A stretch of 64,000 nt of DNA from Clostridiaceae bacterium Marseille-Q4149 (GTDB lineage Bacteria; Bacillota; Clostridia; Oscillospirales; Oscillospiraceae), in the NCBI GenBank assembly GCA_018228685.1, contig CP073691.1, forward strand, positions 62,001 to 126,000, read 5' to 3'. The number at the start of each line of letters is the position of its first letter. Positions within the stretch are counted from its first letter, which is position 1. Positions 48,873 through 58,154 of this stretch are shown in pieces. Made by a program: the position numbers and the translations under genes. The notes under the pieces are model-generated. The model made no database searches, was not told where the DNA came from, and was given only the letters and a program-made list of their open reading frames with translations.

Positions 48873-49782
48873 TTATGATTGATGTTCCTGGTTCCACAGC
48901 CGCCGACAAACTCGCCATCGTTCTGGAAGTCGATGCAGTACAGCTCCTTGCCGCCGGTGACGCCGCGGATTTCACGGACCTGGTCCTTCATATAGGTCCG
49001 CTGCTCCGGTGTCAGCAGGAGGGAGGTGTCGGCGTTCAGTCCCACGGGCATGTAGTGGAAGTACCACGCAAAGACGCAGCCCTTGGAAATGAGCAGGTCC
49101 AGGAACTCGTCGCTGGTGACCACCTTATAGTTCCTGCTGGTGTAGCAGATGGAGACGCCGAAGGGAATGCGGTGGCTGCGCAGCAGGTCCATGGCGTCCA
49201 GCGCCTTCTGGAAGTGCCCGCGTCCGCGGCGGCCATCATTGGCCTCCTCAAAGCCCTCTACGCTGATGGACACGAAGAAGTTGCCCACCCGCAGCATCTC
49301 CTGACAGAACTCCTCGTCAATGAGGGTGCCGTTGGTGAAGGCGTGGAACGCCATGTCCCGGTGCTTTTCGCACAGGCGGATGATGTCCTTTTTCCGCAGC
49401 AGTGGCTCGCCGCCGGTGAAGAGGCAGGCGTGGGTACCCAGGGCCTTGGCCTCGGTGAGCACCCGGTCCATTTCCTCGAAGGTCAGGCTCTGCTTGTGGC
49501 CATATTCCGCCGCCCAGCAGCCGGTGCAGTGCATATGCAGGCGGAGGTGGGATCCATCAGAATCAGCCACGGCACGTTGATATCGTACTTGGCTGCGTTC
49601 TCCTGCGCCGTCTTATAGCCCCGGAAGCCGCCCTCGTAGGCCGCGTTGGTCAGGAAGGTCTTGAGAATATAGGGGTCGTTCTCCCGGATCAGCCGCTGGG
49701 TGTAGTGGGCCCACTTGCCGTCGGGGATGGTCTCAAAGGCCTTGCGCTCCGCCGCATGAGAAATTTTATCGGTGATTCCCAT
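48854..49782 (-). pseudogene. Radical SAM protein, frameshifted in its cluster motif
   Basis: Frame 1 (49782-49483) begins MGITDKISHAAERKAFETIP and reaches VPWLILMDPTSAC; frame 2 (from about 49545) continues MHCTGCWAAEYGHKQSLTFE, LFTGGEPLLRKKDIIRL and SISVEGFEEANDGRRGRGHF. One missing base at about 49533-49537 (TGCATATGCAC where TGCAATATGCAC would read CNMHC) breaks CxxxCxxC. The C-terminus is also cut: FVGGC is followed by GTRNINHKWRLQI, unlike the family, which continues with more Cys. Doubly damaged unless the frameshift is a sequencing error. Confidence 0.75.
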
Positions 49783-49814
49783 AGATCATTTTCCTTTCTG
49801 TTATTGAATCGTTT

Positions 49815-50317
49815 TTACGTTTTTGCCGGAATCTGTGAATGTGCCGCCGCGCGATAGGAGGATACGCCTGGGATGGTCTCCCCGTCGATCTGGGGCGGGG
49901 CGGGGCGGTCAAATTCCACCGTGATGTTCTGCCCGGTCAGCACCTCCACCACATGGATATGCCGGATATGCTCACCCTTGAAAATGGACGGGAATACCGT
50001 CAGGGCCTTCAGCGGTAATAACCGCCGATGTCGGCGAGGAAATCGTTGCCGCTGCCGGTGGCAAAGTAGTAGATGCCGCAGTCGGTCCGGAGCGGGATGG
50101 TGTCGTTGATGAAGCGGTTCAGCGTTCCGTCTCCTCCGGCGATCACAACCCGGTCATCGTCCCGGAGGGAACGAAAGAAGGCTCCGTAATCATCGATTTC
50201 CGTGATATCGCGGAACAGCAGCCTGTCGTCAGGCAGCAGTGCGTTCAGCCGATACGCGGCCTCCTGGCCGCGTCCGCTCCCCGCGTGGGGATTGTATAGA
50301 ATGTGATAGGTCAGCAT
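49815..50317 (-). pseudogene. Diacylglycerol/lipid kinase with an internal deletion
   Basis: ATG 50317 after AAAGAGG. The N-terminal catalytic part (MLTYHILYNPHAGSGRGQEA, DRVVIAGGDGTLNRFINDTI, FATGSGNDFL) is fine up to ADIGGYYR, where it stops at 50009. The C-terminal part reappears in another frame as LKALTVFPSIFKGEHIRHIH and VVEVLTGQNITVEFDRPAPP, ending at TAA 49815. About 130 residues of the usual ~300 are missing. Inactive by inspection. Confidence 0.75.
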
Positions 50318-50525
50318 AGGCTTGCCTCTTTCTTCGGATAAATGCTCCGGCAGGTGGGGGCCATCGGGTGTGGGTGATGAAAATGCGGCGTTTACCAATC
50401 GTAGTTTTATAAGTTTAACGGAATCTGAACGCGAATACCATGGCGAAAGCGGCCGCTTCCTCCGAATTTCAGAACAGTCGGCTCAATGCGCAAATTTGCG
50501 CAGTTTTCCTTTTTTGCGCAAAAAA

Positions 50526-50545
50526 GCTGCCCCTTTCGGGGCAGC
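50526..50545 (-). terminator. Terminator after the small TetR gene
   Basis: Perfect 8-bp stem GCTGCCCC/GGGGCAGC with GAAA loop on the minus strand, then TTTTTT. Confidence 0.85.
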
Positions 50546-50563
50546 CCTTGCGGGAGGTTCCGT

Positions 50564-50920
50564 TTATTCGGCGTCCTGAACGGCGCTGTGCAGAAAGTTC
50601 TCAAACAGCGTATCCAGTCGGTCCCGGGAAAGAGAATCAAACACATGATAGATGGTTTTGGAGTGGGCCCGGCATTCGCGCAGAATGTTCTTCGTAACCG
50701 GCTTCCACTCGATGGGCTCTCCCACCGGAACAAGGGCGTCCACCTGTTTTTGAAACCAGTCGTCCAGCAGGGCATAGATGTCCTGATAGTGATAGTAAAA
50801 CGTATTGGGGCTGCCCTCCGCACGTTTGACCAGAGCAGACACGGTGATCTTGTCGAAGGGCATTTCGGCAAGCATTTCCTGAAAGGTGGTCATGATCAGC
50901 TTCTTGGTGTATAAGGCCAC
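50564..50920 (-). CDS. TetR-like regulator, short (118 aa)
   Basis: Residues 5-55 form the HTH: TKKLIMTTFQEMLAEMPFDK, then ITVSALVKRAEGSPNTFYYH. The remaining 60 residues (QDIYALLDDWFQKQVDALVP, SKTIYHVFDSLSRDRLDTLF) are a partial ligand domain; relatives are about 180-190 residues. It ends at a stop 18 bases before a good terminator, so either a naturally short form or a C-terminal truncation. Divergent from the kinase pseudogene across about 250 gene-free bases. Confidence 0.7.
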   Translation of the reverse strand: MALYTKKLIMTTFQEMLAEMPFDKITVSALVKRAEGSPNTFYYHYQDIYALLDDWFQKQVDALVPVGEPIEWKPVTKNILRECRAHSKTIYHVFDSLSRDRLDTLFENFLHSAVQDAE

Positions 50921-51090
50921 GATATCCCCCCTGAGCGAAATAGGTGAAAATCCTTCTTCCGCATTTTACAACAAAAAACGGACATATCGCAAGCACGCCT
51001 TTTGCGCCGCCGGAGCGCTCCGGCATGCATCCGTTTTGCGTGGTGAACACACCGGGAGGAAATCCTCCGGCGGCGATAAGGCATAAACGA

Positions 51091-51128
51091 AAACAGCACC
51101 TGATTTCGTAAGAAATCAGGTGCTGTTT
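51091..51128 (-). terminator. Terminator of the tRNA-Val 3' end
   Basis: A perfect 17-bp stem AAACAGCACCTGATTTC/GAAATCAGGTGCTGTTT with a 4-base loop, directly adjacent to CCA; on the minus strand TTTTCG follows. Confidence 0.75.
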
Positions 51129-51175
51129 GGTGGAGACTGCTGGACTCGAACCAGTGACCTCCTGCGTGTGAAGAT
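51128..51175 (-). pseudogene. Orphan 3' half of tRNA-Val (CAC-type)
   Basis: Minus strand: TTCACACGCAG anticodon-arm region, GAGGTC variable loop, T arm CACTGGTTCGAGTCCAGCAG, acceptor strand AGTCTCC, A and CCA. The 5' half is absent; unrelated bases (ATATC) begin in the anticodon loop region. Attachment-site remnant of a lost integrative element. The anticodon assignment relies on partial loop sequence. Confidence 0.65.
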
Positions 51176-51181
51176 ATGATG

Positions 51182-51224
51182 AGCGCCGGAAAGCGTTGCG
51201 GCACAACGCTTTCCGGCGCTTTTG
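51182..51224 (+). terminator. 17-bp hairpin next to the tRNA-Val remnant
   Basis: AGCGCCGGAAAGCGTTG/CAACGCTTTCCGGCGCT with loop CGGCA, then TTTG. No plus-strand gene ends here, so it is probably the terminator of a lost gene or element. Confidence 0.65.
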
Positions 51225-51372
51225 CATACTTTCGGCTCGGTGGGGCATCCATTGTGTCCGCCTGTATCCACCTGCTTTTTTTCGTGTTTGGGTCAAGCCC
51301 TGCAACGGCGCAGAAATGACCCCGCTGTAACCAAAGAATAGGCGTGCCGCCTGTCAACTCCCTTCAAAACAG
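51225..51372. other. Gene-free stretch
   Basis: About 150 bases with no supported gene, repeat or promoter between the hairpin and the doc stop. The open frames across it have no ribosome sites. Confidence 0.4.
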
Positions 51373-51750
51373 TCAAATCCTGTGGTCGCGCACCCATTGG
51401 AGAAGCGCTTCATAGTCCATTGTGCCGGAGGCGACGGATAATCCGGCCTCCACAACCTCCTCGTTGGTACACTCCACGTGTATCCCGTTCACTTCCAGAA
51501 ACGTCAGCATAACGTACATGCCGATGCGCTTGTTGCCGTCCACAAAAGCGTGGTTGGAGATGAGCGTATAGCCGAGCCGTGCGCCCTTTTCCTCCTTGGT
51601 CGGATAGAACTCCTGCCCGCCGAAGCCGGCAAAGGCGTTCTCCAATGCGGAATCCAACAGGGTTTCATCCCGGACACCAATGCTGCCGCCTGTTTCCTCG
51701 GCGATGAGCCTGTGGAGGAGCAACACCTTATCTTTCGAAAACTTGATCAT
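51373..51750 (-). CDS. doc: Doc-type (Fic fold) toxin
   Basis: 125 residues. The Fic/Doc motif HAFVDGNKRIGMYVMLTFLE matches H-x-F-x-(D/E)-G-N-(G/K)-R, with GVRDETLLDSALENAF and the start FSKDKVLLLHRLIAEETGGS characteristic of the Doc branch. Doc phosphorylates EF-Tu and stops translation. The start overlaps the antitoxin stop (ATGA), so translation is coupled. Toxin second is the standard phd-doc order. Confidence 0.9.
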   Translation of the reverse strand: MIKFSKDKVLLLHRLIAEETGGSIGVRDETLLDSALENAFAGFGGQEFYPTKEEKGARLGYTLISNHAFVDGNKRIGMYVMLTFLEVNGIHVECTNEEVVEAGLSVASGTMDYEALLQWVRDHRI

Positions 51751-51989
51751 TTCGCCAGCTCCATAAATGCGGGCTTGTACTTTTTCAGGATGCGCGCCGC
51801 CACAACGTCGATCTTCTCATCATCGGTCATATCGATCATGGGGGAAACATCCAGATCCACCAGCATATATTTGGGCTTGTTATTTTTGAAAATCACGACC
51901 TGCCCGTTCTTCTCGGCAATGCGCGTTACACGCGAGAAGTTCTGATTCGCTTCGGTGACCGAAACGATTGTCTTTGTATCAATGGTCAT
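51747..51989 (-). CDS. phd: Phd/YefM-type antitoxin
   Basis: 80 residues from ATG 51989 (AGGAGG, 8-base spacing). The N-terminus KTIVSVTEANQNFSRVTRIA and VVIFKNNKPKYMLVDLD is the Phd/YefM DNA-binding fold; the C-terminal helix ARILKKYKPAFMELAK would neutralise Doc. It normally represses its own promoter with Doc as co-repressor. Confidence 0.88.
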   Translation of the reverse strand: MTIDTKTIVSVTEANQNFSRVTRIAEKNGQVVIFKNNKPKYMLVDLDVSPMIDMTDDEKIDVVAARILKKYKPAFMELAK

Positions 51990-52009
51990 CGTGAACACCT
52001 CCTATGCTT

Positions 52010-52038
52010 ATTATACCCAGCCATGAGCAAAACTCCAA
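52010..52038 (-). promoter_or_regulatory. phd-doc promoter
   Basis: Minus strand TTGGAG (52033-52038) and TATAAT (52010-52015), 17-base spacer, 20 bases before the phd start. Confidence 0.75.
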
Positions 52039-52154
52039 AAGAGTAGTAATTGCAATGGTTCCCGGTCATGGCTGAAACCGAAAATCACTCATATGGTATA
52101 GAAAGCGGAGCCCCTTTTTGGTAAAATTGACTTGAGAGAAAACCAACCAGAAAG

Positions 52155-53423
52155 GGGCTGGCCGCTATCTACCGACAGGAAATCATTCAGGATGTCACGC
52201 TGTTTACATCCCAAAGCGCCGCCATGTTCTACGACAAGCTTTTCAGCAGCTTGGACTTCACGCTGCCCAGAGCGGCAACCGGGCGGCGCGGATTTCCGAA
52301 GGAAGCCATGGTCTGTGCTTTTATCGTTATGAAATGCGAGGGTTTCTCACAGATCACAGATTTGATGGATTATCTGGACAACAACCGACTCATTGCCCAT
52401 TACTGCGGCTTCAATATTATGGAGCCGCTGCCGTCCTACTGGACGTATGACCGTTTCCTACGGCAGTTGGGCAACGGTGCGTTGAAAGCGGTCATGACCG
52501 GCCTGGTGCGGCAACTGTACGAATTGGGGATCGTGGACGCATCCTTCATCGGTCTGGATTCCACGCCCGTCATGGCAAACACCAAGCAGAACAATCCAAA
52601 ATCCTTTGCAAAAAACAAGTTCTCCAAGGAGAACCACCCCAAAAGCGACCCGGACTGTGCCCTCGGCGTTCACTCTGCCTCCAACCAGCACAATGAGCGG
52701 CGGTATGAGTTCTACTGGGGGTACAAGAGCCATGTGCTGGTGGACTGTATCTCCGGGCTGCCGCTCTACGAGCTGACCACACCGGGCAATGTCGCCGATT
52801 CCTCCGTCGCCGCTGAGATCCTCGCAGCTGCGAATCAGACGGTTTCTTTGAAGGAATGCGCCTTCCTTGCCGACAAGGGCTATGACGTGAAAAACATCTA
52901 CAATACGGTAAAAACAGTCTATGAGGGCGAGGCATTTATCCCCCTCAATCCACGCGGCACGAAAGCCTCTGAAGCGATTTCTGTCGGTAATCCAATCTGC
53001 GCGGCCGGGCTGGCTATGCACAAGGACGGCAAAACCACCGACAATGGGCGTACCCGCCAGAAATACTGCTGCCCGTTCCGCCAGTCCAAGACCGGTGTTT
53101 GCCCCTGCAACCACAAAAACTGGAACAACGGCAAGAAAAACCGGGGCTGCACGAAATATAAGACCATTCCAAACGATTACAGACTTTCCATTGACCGCAG
53201 CTGCCTCTATTTTAAACGGACTTACGCCCTGCGGACGGAGTGTGAGCGTTACAATTCCCGCTTCAAATCCACAGGTCAGGAACGGCTGTGGGTGCGCAAC
53301 GGCGCAAGCGCGGCGAACCTCAACACACTGGCTCATATCTCCGCTCTGGCGGTTGCGCTGGCCGCCGTTTTGTCCGGCTCTCACTCCTACCACGCATCCA
53401 AATCATTCCGGCGAGGTGCTTAA
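52155..53423 (+). CDS. DDE transposase (IS4/IS5-superfamily, IS1182-like)
   Basis: The frame extends upstream of the ATG at 52224 to about 52155 (IYRQEIIQDVTLFTSQSAAM), with AGAAAGGGG before a CTG; ATG 52224 would remove 20 plausible residues. N-terminal DUF772-like part (RRGFPKEAMVCAFIVMKCEG), then the catalytic core VDASFIGLDSTPVMANTKQN (first Asp) and CAFLADKGYDVKNIYNT (second Asp), ending with RTECERYNSRFKSTGQERLW (Glu). Inverted repeats could not be fixed by eye. Exact IS family uncertain. Confidence 0.78.
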   Translation, partial: GLAAIYRQEIIQDVTLFTSQSAAMFYDKLFSSLDFTLPRAATGRRGFPKEAMVCAFIVMKCEGFSQITDLMDYLDNNRLIAHYCGFNIMEPLPSYWTYDRFLRQLGNGALKAVMTGLVRQLYELGIVDASFIGLDSTPVMANTKQNNPKSFAKNKFSKENHPKSDPDCALGVHSASNQHNERRYEFYWGYKSHVLVDCISGLPLYELTTPGNVADSSVAAEILAAANQTVSLKECAFLADKGYDVKNIYNTVKTVYEGEAFIPLNPRGTKASEAISVGNPICAAGLAMHKDGKTTDNGRTRQKYCCPFRQSKTGVCPCNHKNWNNGKKNRGCTKYKTIPNDYRLSIDRSCLYFKRTYALRTECERYNSRFKSTGQERLWVRNGASAANLNTLAHISALAVALAAVLSGSHSYHASKSFRRGA

Positions 53424-53592
53424 AGCGCCCCCTCATACGGCTTTTTTCGCTCGGTTTTCCTCCGGGCCTGGTTTTATGCGCTTTTTCTCTTGGTCGGGTA
53501 ATCCCCGCTTTTTCGCTCTCTTCGCCCTTTTGTTTTAGGACTTGTTTTGCTCATCCCTATATTATACCCGCATATAGGTAAAAATCAACCTA

Positions 53593-53619
53593 TAACTTAC
53601 ACATTGTTTGGCTCTCGTA
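53593..53619. repeat. 27-bp direct repeat, left copy
   Basis: TAACTTACACATTG followed by TTTGGCTCTCGTA, identical to 54555-54581. The two flank the IS481-like deletion derivative exactly, as a very long target-site duplication would. Confidence 0.8.
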
Positions 53620-54554
53620 TGTAGGACTACAATACATCTTGGACAATTGAATAAAAAGGGTATGAGGAATAGGGCCTCATGTGTTAAAGTTAAGCTACCA
53701 CACAAAACTTTCCGAAAGGAGACCATATTCCTCATGAGTAAGAGTATAACACAGGACATGGCCTACAGGCAATCCCTAATGAAGTACGCAGAAAAGTACG
53801 GCGTCAGCCGCGCCAGCCGGAAATACAACAAAAGCCGGTCGTACATCTACTTCTGGAAGCAGCGCTGGGACGGGAGTGTGGCGTCCCTGGCCTGCCAGTC
53901 CAGACGCCCTCACAGCCACCCCAACCAGCACACGGAGGCCGAGCTAAAGCTCATCCGCGATATGCGCCGCCGCAATCCGTCGCTGGGCATGATCGAACTG
54001 TGGCACCGTCTGCGGAAGCGCGGCTACACCCGCTGTCCGGAGAGCTTGTTCCGCGTTATGCGCAAAATGGGGCTGTTTCCGGCCGAAAAGCCCAAAAATC
54101 CGTACAAACCGAAGCCTTACGAGCAGATGACCTATCCCGGCCAGCGCGTGCAGGTGGATGTCAAGGTCGTTCCCCGCCGCTGTATCGCAGATCCGGGGCT
54201 TCGTCTGTTCCAGTACACCGCCATCGACGAGTTCACGAGGCTGCGTTTCCTGGCGGCCTACCCGGAGCAGTCCACCTATTCCTCGGCGGACTTCCTGCGC
54301 AGGCTGCGGGCGTGGTACGCCCGCAGAGGCATAGAAGTGGAGTGTGTCCAGACGGACAACGGCTTCGAGTTCACCAACCGTTTCTCCAACAGCAAGCGCG
54401 ATCTGCCCACACTGTTCGAGAAAACTGCCGCCGAGCTGGGCATCCGTCACAAGCTGATCCGGCCCTACACGCCGCGCCAACAACTTGCCCATGAGACCCC
54501 TCCGCTGGCTCTCGCCTAATGAGTTCGCTGTCCAATATGTTTGACAAACCTACA
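53620..54554 (+). mobile_element. IS481-like element, 116-bp internal deletion derivative (935 bp)
   Basis: Same ends as the full copy at 39761-40811 (TGTAGG...CCTACA). The full copy is 1,051 bp; the difference is exactly 116 bp, between two copies of TGGCGCGGCG present in the full element at 39836-39845 and 39952-39961 (complement orientation). Flanked by 27-bp direct repeats, 20 bp from the degenerate end of the CRISPR array. Confidence 0.8.
53734..54519 (+). pseudogene. IS481-like transposase, truncated by deletion
   Basis: From ATG 53734 the protein is nearly identical to the 39771 transposase until RPYTPR, then reads QQLAHETPPLALA in another frame. It lacks NGKVERSHREDQK containing the catalytic Glu, so it should not transpose, though the full copy could act on its ends. 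Confidence 0.85.
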
Positions 54555-54581
54555 TAACTTACACATTGTTTGGCTCTCGTA
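54555..54581. repeat. 27-bp direct repeat, right copy
   Basis: Identical to 53593-53619. It ends 20 bases before the degenerate CRISPR repeat. Confidence 0.8.
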
Positions 54582-54601
54582 ACTGACCGCAGAATGCGGC
54601 T

Positions 54602-57600
54602 ATTTCACGCCCCCGCGAGGGGGGCGACGCCAGCGGGCAGATGCTGCAAGGACGGGACAGGCAATTTCAATCCACGCCCCCCGCGAGGGGGGCGACTCGG
54701 TCTCCTGCCGCACCTGCTCCATGCCCTGGGATTTCAATCCACGCCCCCCGCGAGGGGGGCGACCGTAAAGATGAAGGTGAGAAGGTGGTCAATGTCAATT
54801 TCAATCCACGCCCCCCGCGAGGGGGGCGACTCCAGGATGTACACGCTGTCCGCAGCCTCAAAAATTTCAATCCACGCCCCCCGCGAGGGGGGCGACGGGG
54901 GTATAAACTACCCACCCCCATATAAGGAAGATTTCAATCCACGCCCCCCGCGAGGGGGGCGACGATTTGTGAGGATTGTTTCCTTGAGCCTACCTATAAT
55001 TTCAATCCACGCCCCCCGCGAGGGGGGCGACCCTGAGTATGGCTATGTCCTTGGCGGTTGTCATGGGATTTCAATCCACGCCCCCCGCGAGGGGGGCGAC
55101 TCTCCAGTATTTGGAATGACAACTTATTCAATTTGAAATTTCAATCCACGCCCCCCGCGAGGGGGGCGACATTGATTTCGACGCCATCAAGAAGGGCACC
55201 ATGGACATTTCAATCCACGCCCCCCGCGAGGGGGGCGACTCGCCGGAGATATAGCCGCCCTTGTAGTAGCCCGTATTTCAATCCACGCCCCCCGCGAGGG
55301 GGGCGACAACGCCGCCCGAAGAACTTCAGAAGAAGTACATCATTTCAATCCACGCCCCCCGCGAGGGGGGCGACGCCCGGGATTAGGCCCCTGCGCCATA
55401 GCATTGCGGATTTCAATCCACGCCCCCCGCGAGGGGGGCGACGCTATCCGGGCCGCCCGGCAGGAGGCGCAGGCAATTTCAATCCACGCCCCCCGCGAGG
55501 GGGGCGACAACACAAGGCCACCTATAAGGCAGTGACCTCCTCCAATTTCAATCCACGCCCCCCGCGAGGGGGGCGACGCTGGGGGACACGGCAACGGCGC
55601 AAATCGTATTGAATTTCAATCCACGCCCCCCGCGAGGGGGGCGACTAGGCTGGCTACCAGATGTAGTCAAAGGACGAAAAACAATTTCAATCCACGCCCC
55701 CCGCGAGGGGGGCGACGGCGGCGGCGATGTCCCCATCATACACAAGGGCAATTTCAATCCACGCCCCCCGCGAGGGGGGCGACCTGGTGGCCTCGTGACG
55801 GGTATGCCCCCGAGACCGACATTTCAATCCACGCCCCCCGCGAGGGGGGCGACGACAGCAAGCGCACTCGCAGTATTTGACGTACTGATCATTTCAATCC
55901 ACGCCCCCCGCGAGGGGGGCGACGGCGGCGGCGATGTCCCCATCATACACAAGGGCAATTTCAATCCACGCCCCCCGCGAGGGGGGCGACGTATCCCAGC
56001 GGCGGATTTGTCCGCCTGCCGACCATTTCAATCCACGCCCCCCGCGAGGGGGGCGACCCTGTTGGAGGTAAATAAAATGGTTAAGATCAGGATCATTTCA
56101 ATCCACGCCCCCCGCGAGGGGGGCGACTCGGTGAAGTGTAGATCTTCAGCCAGTTCCTCGAACAATTTCAATCCACGCCCCCCGCGAGGGGGGCGACGCA
56201 ATGACCATCTTAGCTGTTGAACTGCTGCACTATTTCAATCCACGCCCCCCGCGAGGGGGGCGACGCTTATGACTATACGGTAGAACTGGAGGGGGAAATT
56301 TCAATCCACGCCCCCCGCGAGGGGGGCGACGGCCACATAACCCAGAACAGCGGTAACAACCGGCTTATTTCAATCCACGCCCCCCGCGAGGGGGGCGACG
56401 AATACTGGTGTTTATCAGGGTGGTCAAGATGGAATTTCAATCCACGCCCCCCGCGAGGGGGGCGACATCGATTACCGGTTATAATGTCTGGTACACCTAT
56501 ATTTCAATCCACGCCCCCCGCGAGGGGGGCGACTCCCCGTATGGTAAAATAAGGTATACTTAATCAAGATTTCAATCCACGCCCCCCGCGAGGGGGGCGA
56601 CTCCCCGTATGGTAAAATAAGGTATACTTAATCAAGATTTCAATCCACGCCCCCCGCGAGGGGGGCGACTGGAGGTAGACCGATGAAGTCATCACGTACT
56701 TGGATTTCAATCCACGCCCCCCGCGAGGGGGGCGACTTTCTGCTTTGCTCTCGTTATTCGTTTGATAAAAGATTTCAATCCACGCCCCCCGCGAGGGGGG
56801 CGACCGTGATTTCAAAAATATGGACAAACGCGTAGTAATTTCAATCCACGCCCCCCGCGAGGGGGGCGACTTGGTCCCGTCTGCTGTCTGAAAATTCTTT
56901 GTATAGATTTCAATCCACGCCCCCCGCGAGGGGGGCGACTTTAACGTGTTAAAGATAAAGCCAACAATAGCATTATTTCAATCCACGCCCCCCGCGAGGG
57001 GGGCGACGCATCGCTTGTTAGGGTCCAAAGGCGCAGAAGAATTTCAATCCACGCCCCCCGCGAGGGGGGCGACAGGGGAAACGTAAAAATAATAGTAACA
57101 GGACCAAGCATTTCAATCCACGCCCCCCGCGAGGGGGGCGACTCCAATTTGCCATAGACATGATAATGTGCTTTTTTTATTTCAATCCACGCCCCCCGCG
57201 AGGGGGGCGACCGTAATAGCACCAAGGGAACCACCATTGATATTATATTTCAATCCACGCCCCCCGCGAGGGGGGCGACTCCGGTTATCAGTATGAAGAC
57301 CTGCAATTTGTCGTGATTTCAATCCACGCCCCCCGCGAGGGGGGCGACGGATGCCGTAAACATAACACCCGATACAGAATTAATTTCAATCCACGCCCCC
57401 CGCGAGGGGGGCGACGACTTCTATCCATAAGTCTGCGCGTATTCGTTCCATTTCAATCCACGCCCCCCGCGAGGGGGGCGACGACATAAACCCGGTTTAA
57501 CTGACCTTTAAGCCATATTTCAATCCACGCCCCCCGCGAGGGGGGCGACTCTCCCTACGCTGATATGATAACACACCCGGCGATTTCAATCCACGCCCCC

Positions 57601-58154
57601 CGCGAGGGGGGCGACTGCCACGCGCGACATGACCGGGGCGGGGGATATAATTTCAATCCACGCCCCCCGCGAGGGGGGCGACATAAGATAGATAGCAATC
57701 CGGCGCCCCCTCAAGCATTTCAATCCACGCCCCCCGCGAGGGGGGCGACGCTGTTCGGTCTGCGCTCCCCGTTGCGGGTCTTTTTATTTCAATCCACGCC
57801 CCCCGCGAGGGGGGCGACATACAGTATAACGGGCATTTTCTTTCAGTTCTCCATTTCAATCCACGCCCCCCGCGAGGGGGGCGACGTCCCACATGGGGCG
57901 GCCATGTCACAATATAAAGATTTCAATCCACGCCCCCCGCGAGGGGGGCGACATGTTCAATCGAACGATAATTCAACCGCAAAAAATTTCAATCCACGCC
58001 CCCCGCGAGGGGGGCGACATCCAGCACGGGCAATCCCTCCAATGATAGCCCAATTTCAATCCACGCCCCCCGCGAGGGGGGCGACATCCTGCGGCGACGG
58101 CGCAGACACCCAGGACAAGGGATTTCAATCCACGCCCCCCGCGAGGGGGGCGAC
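54602..58154 (-). CRISPR. Type I-C CRISPR array, 52 repeats plus a degenerate terminal repeat
   Basis: On the minus strand the 33-nt repeat begins GTCGCCCCCC-TCGC-GGGGGGCG and ends TGGATTGAAAT, the I-C form, with an 8-bp stem. I count 52 full copies from 54664 to 58154, with spacers of 33-38 nt. The far copy at 54602-54628 lacks part of the conserved region and marks the old end. Transcription therefore runs from 58154 down to 54602. Two spacers are duplicated (see findings). By eye all full repeats are identical. Confidence 0.98.

Noticed and set aside
54555..54601. CRISPR leader at the low-coordinate end
   Set aside because: The repeat reads as type I-C on the minus strand, cas2 is at the high end, and the degenerate repeat is at 54602, so the low end is the trailer.
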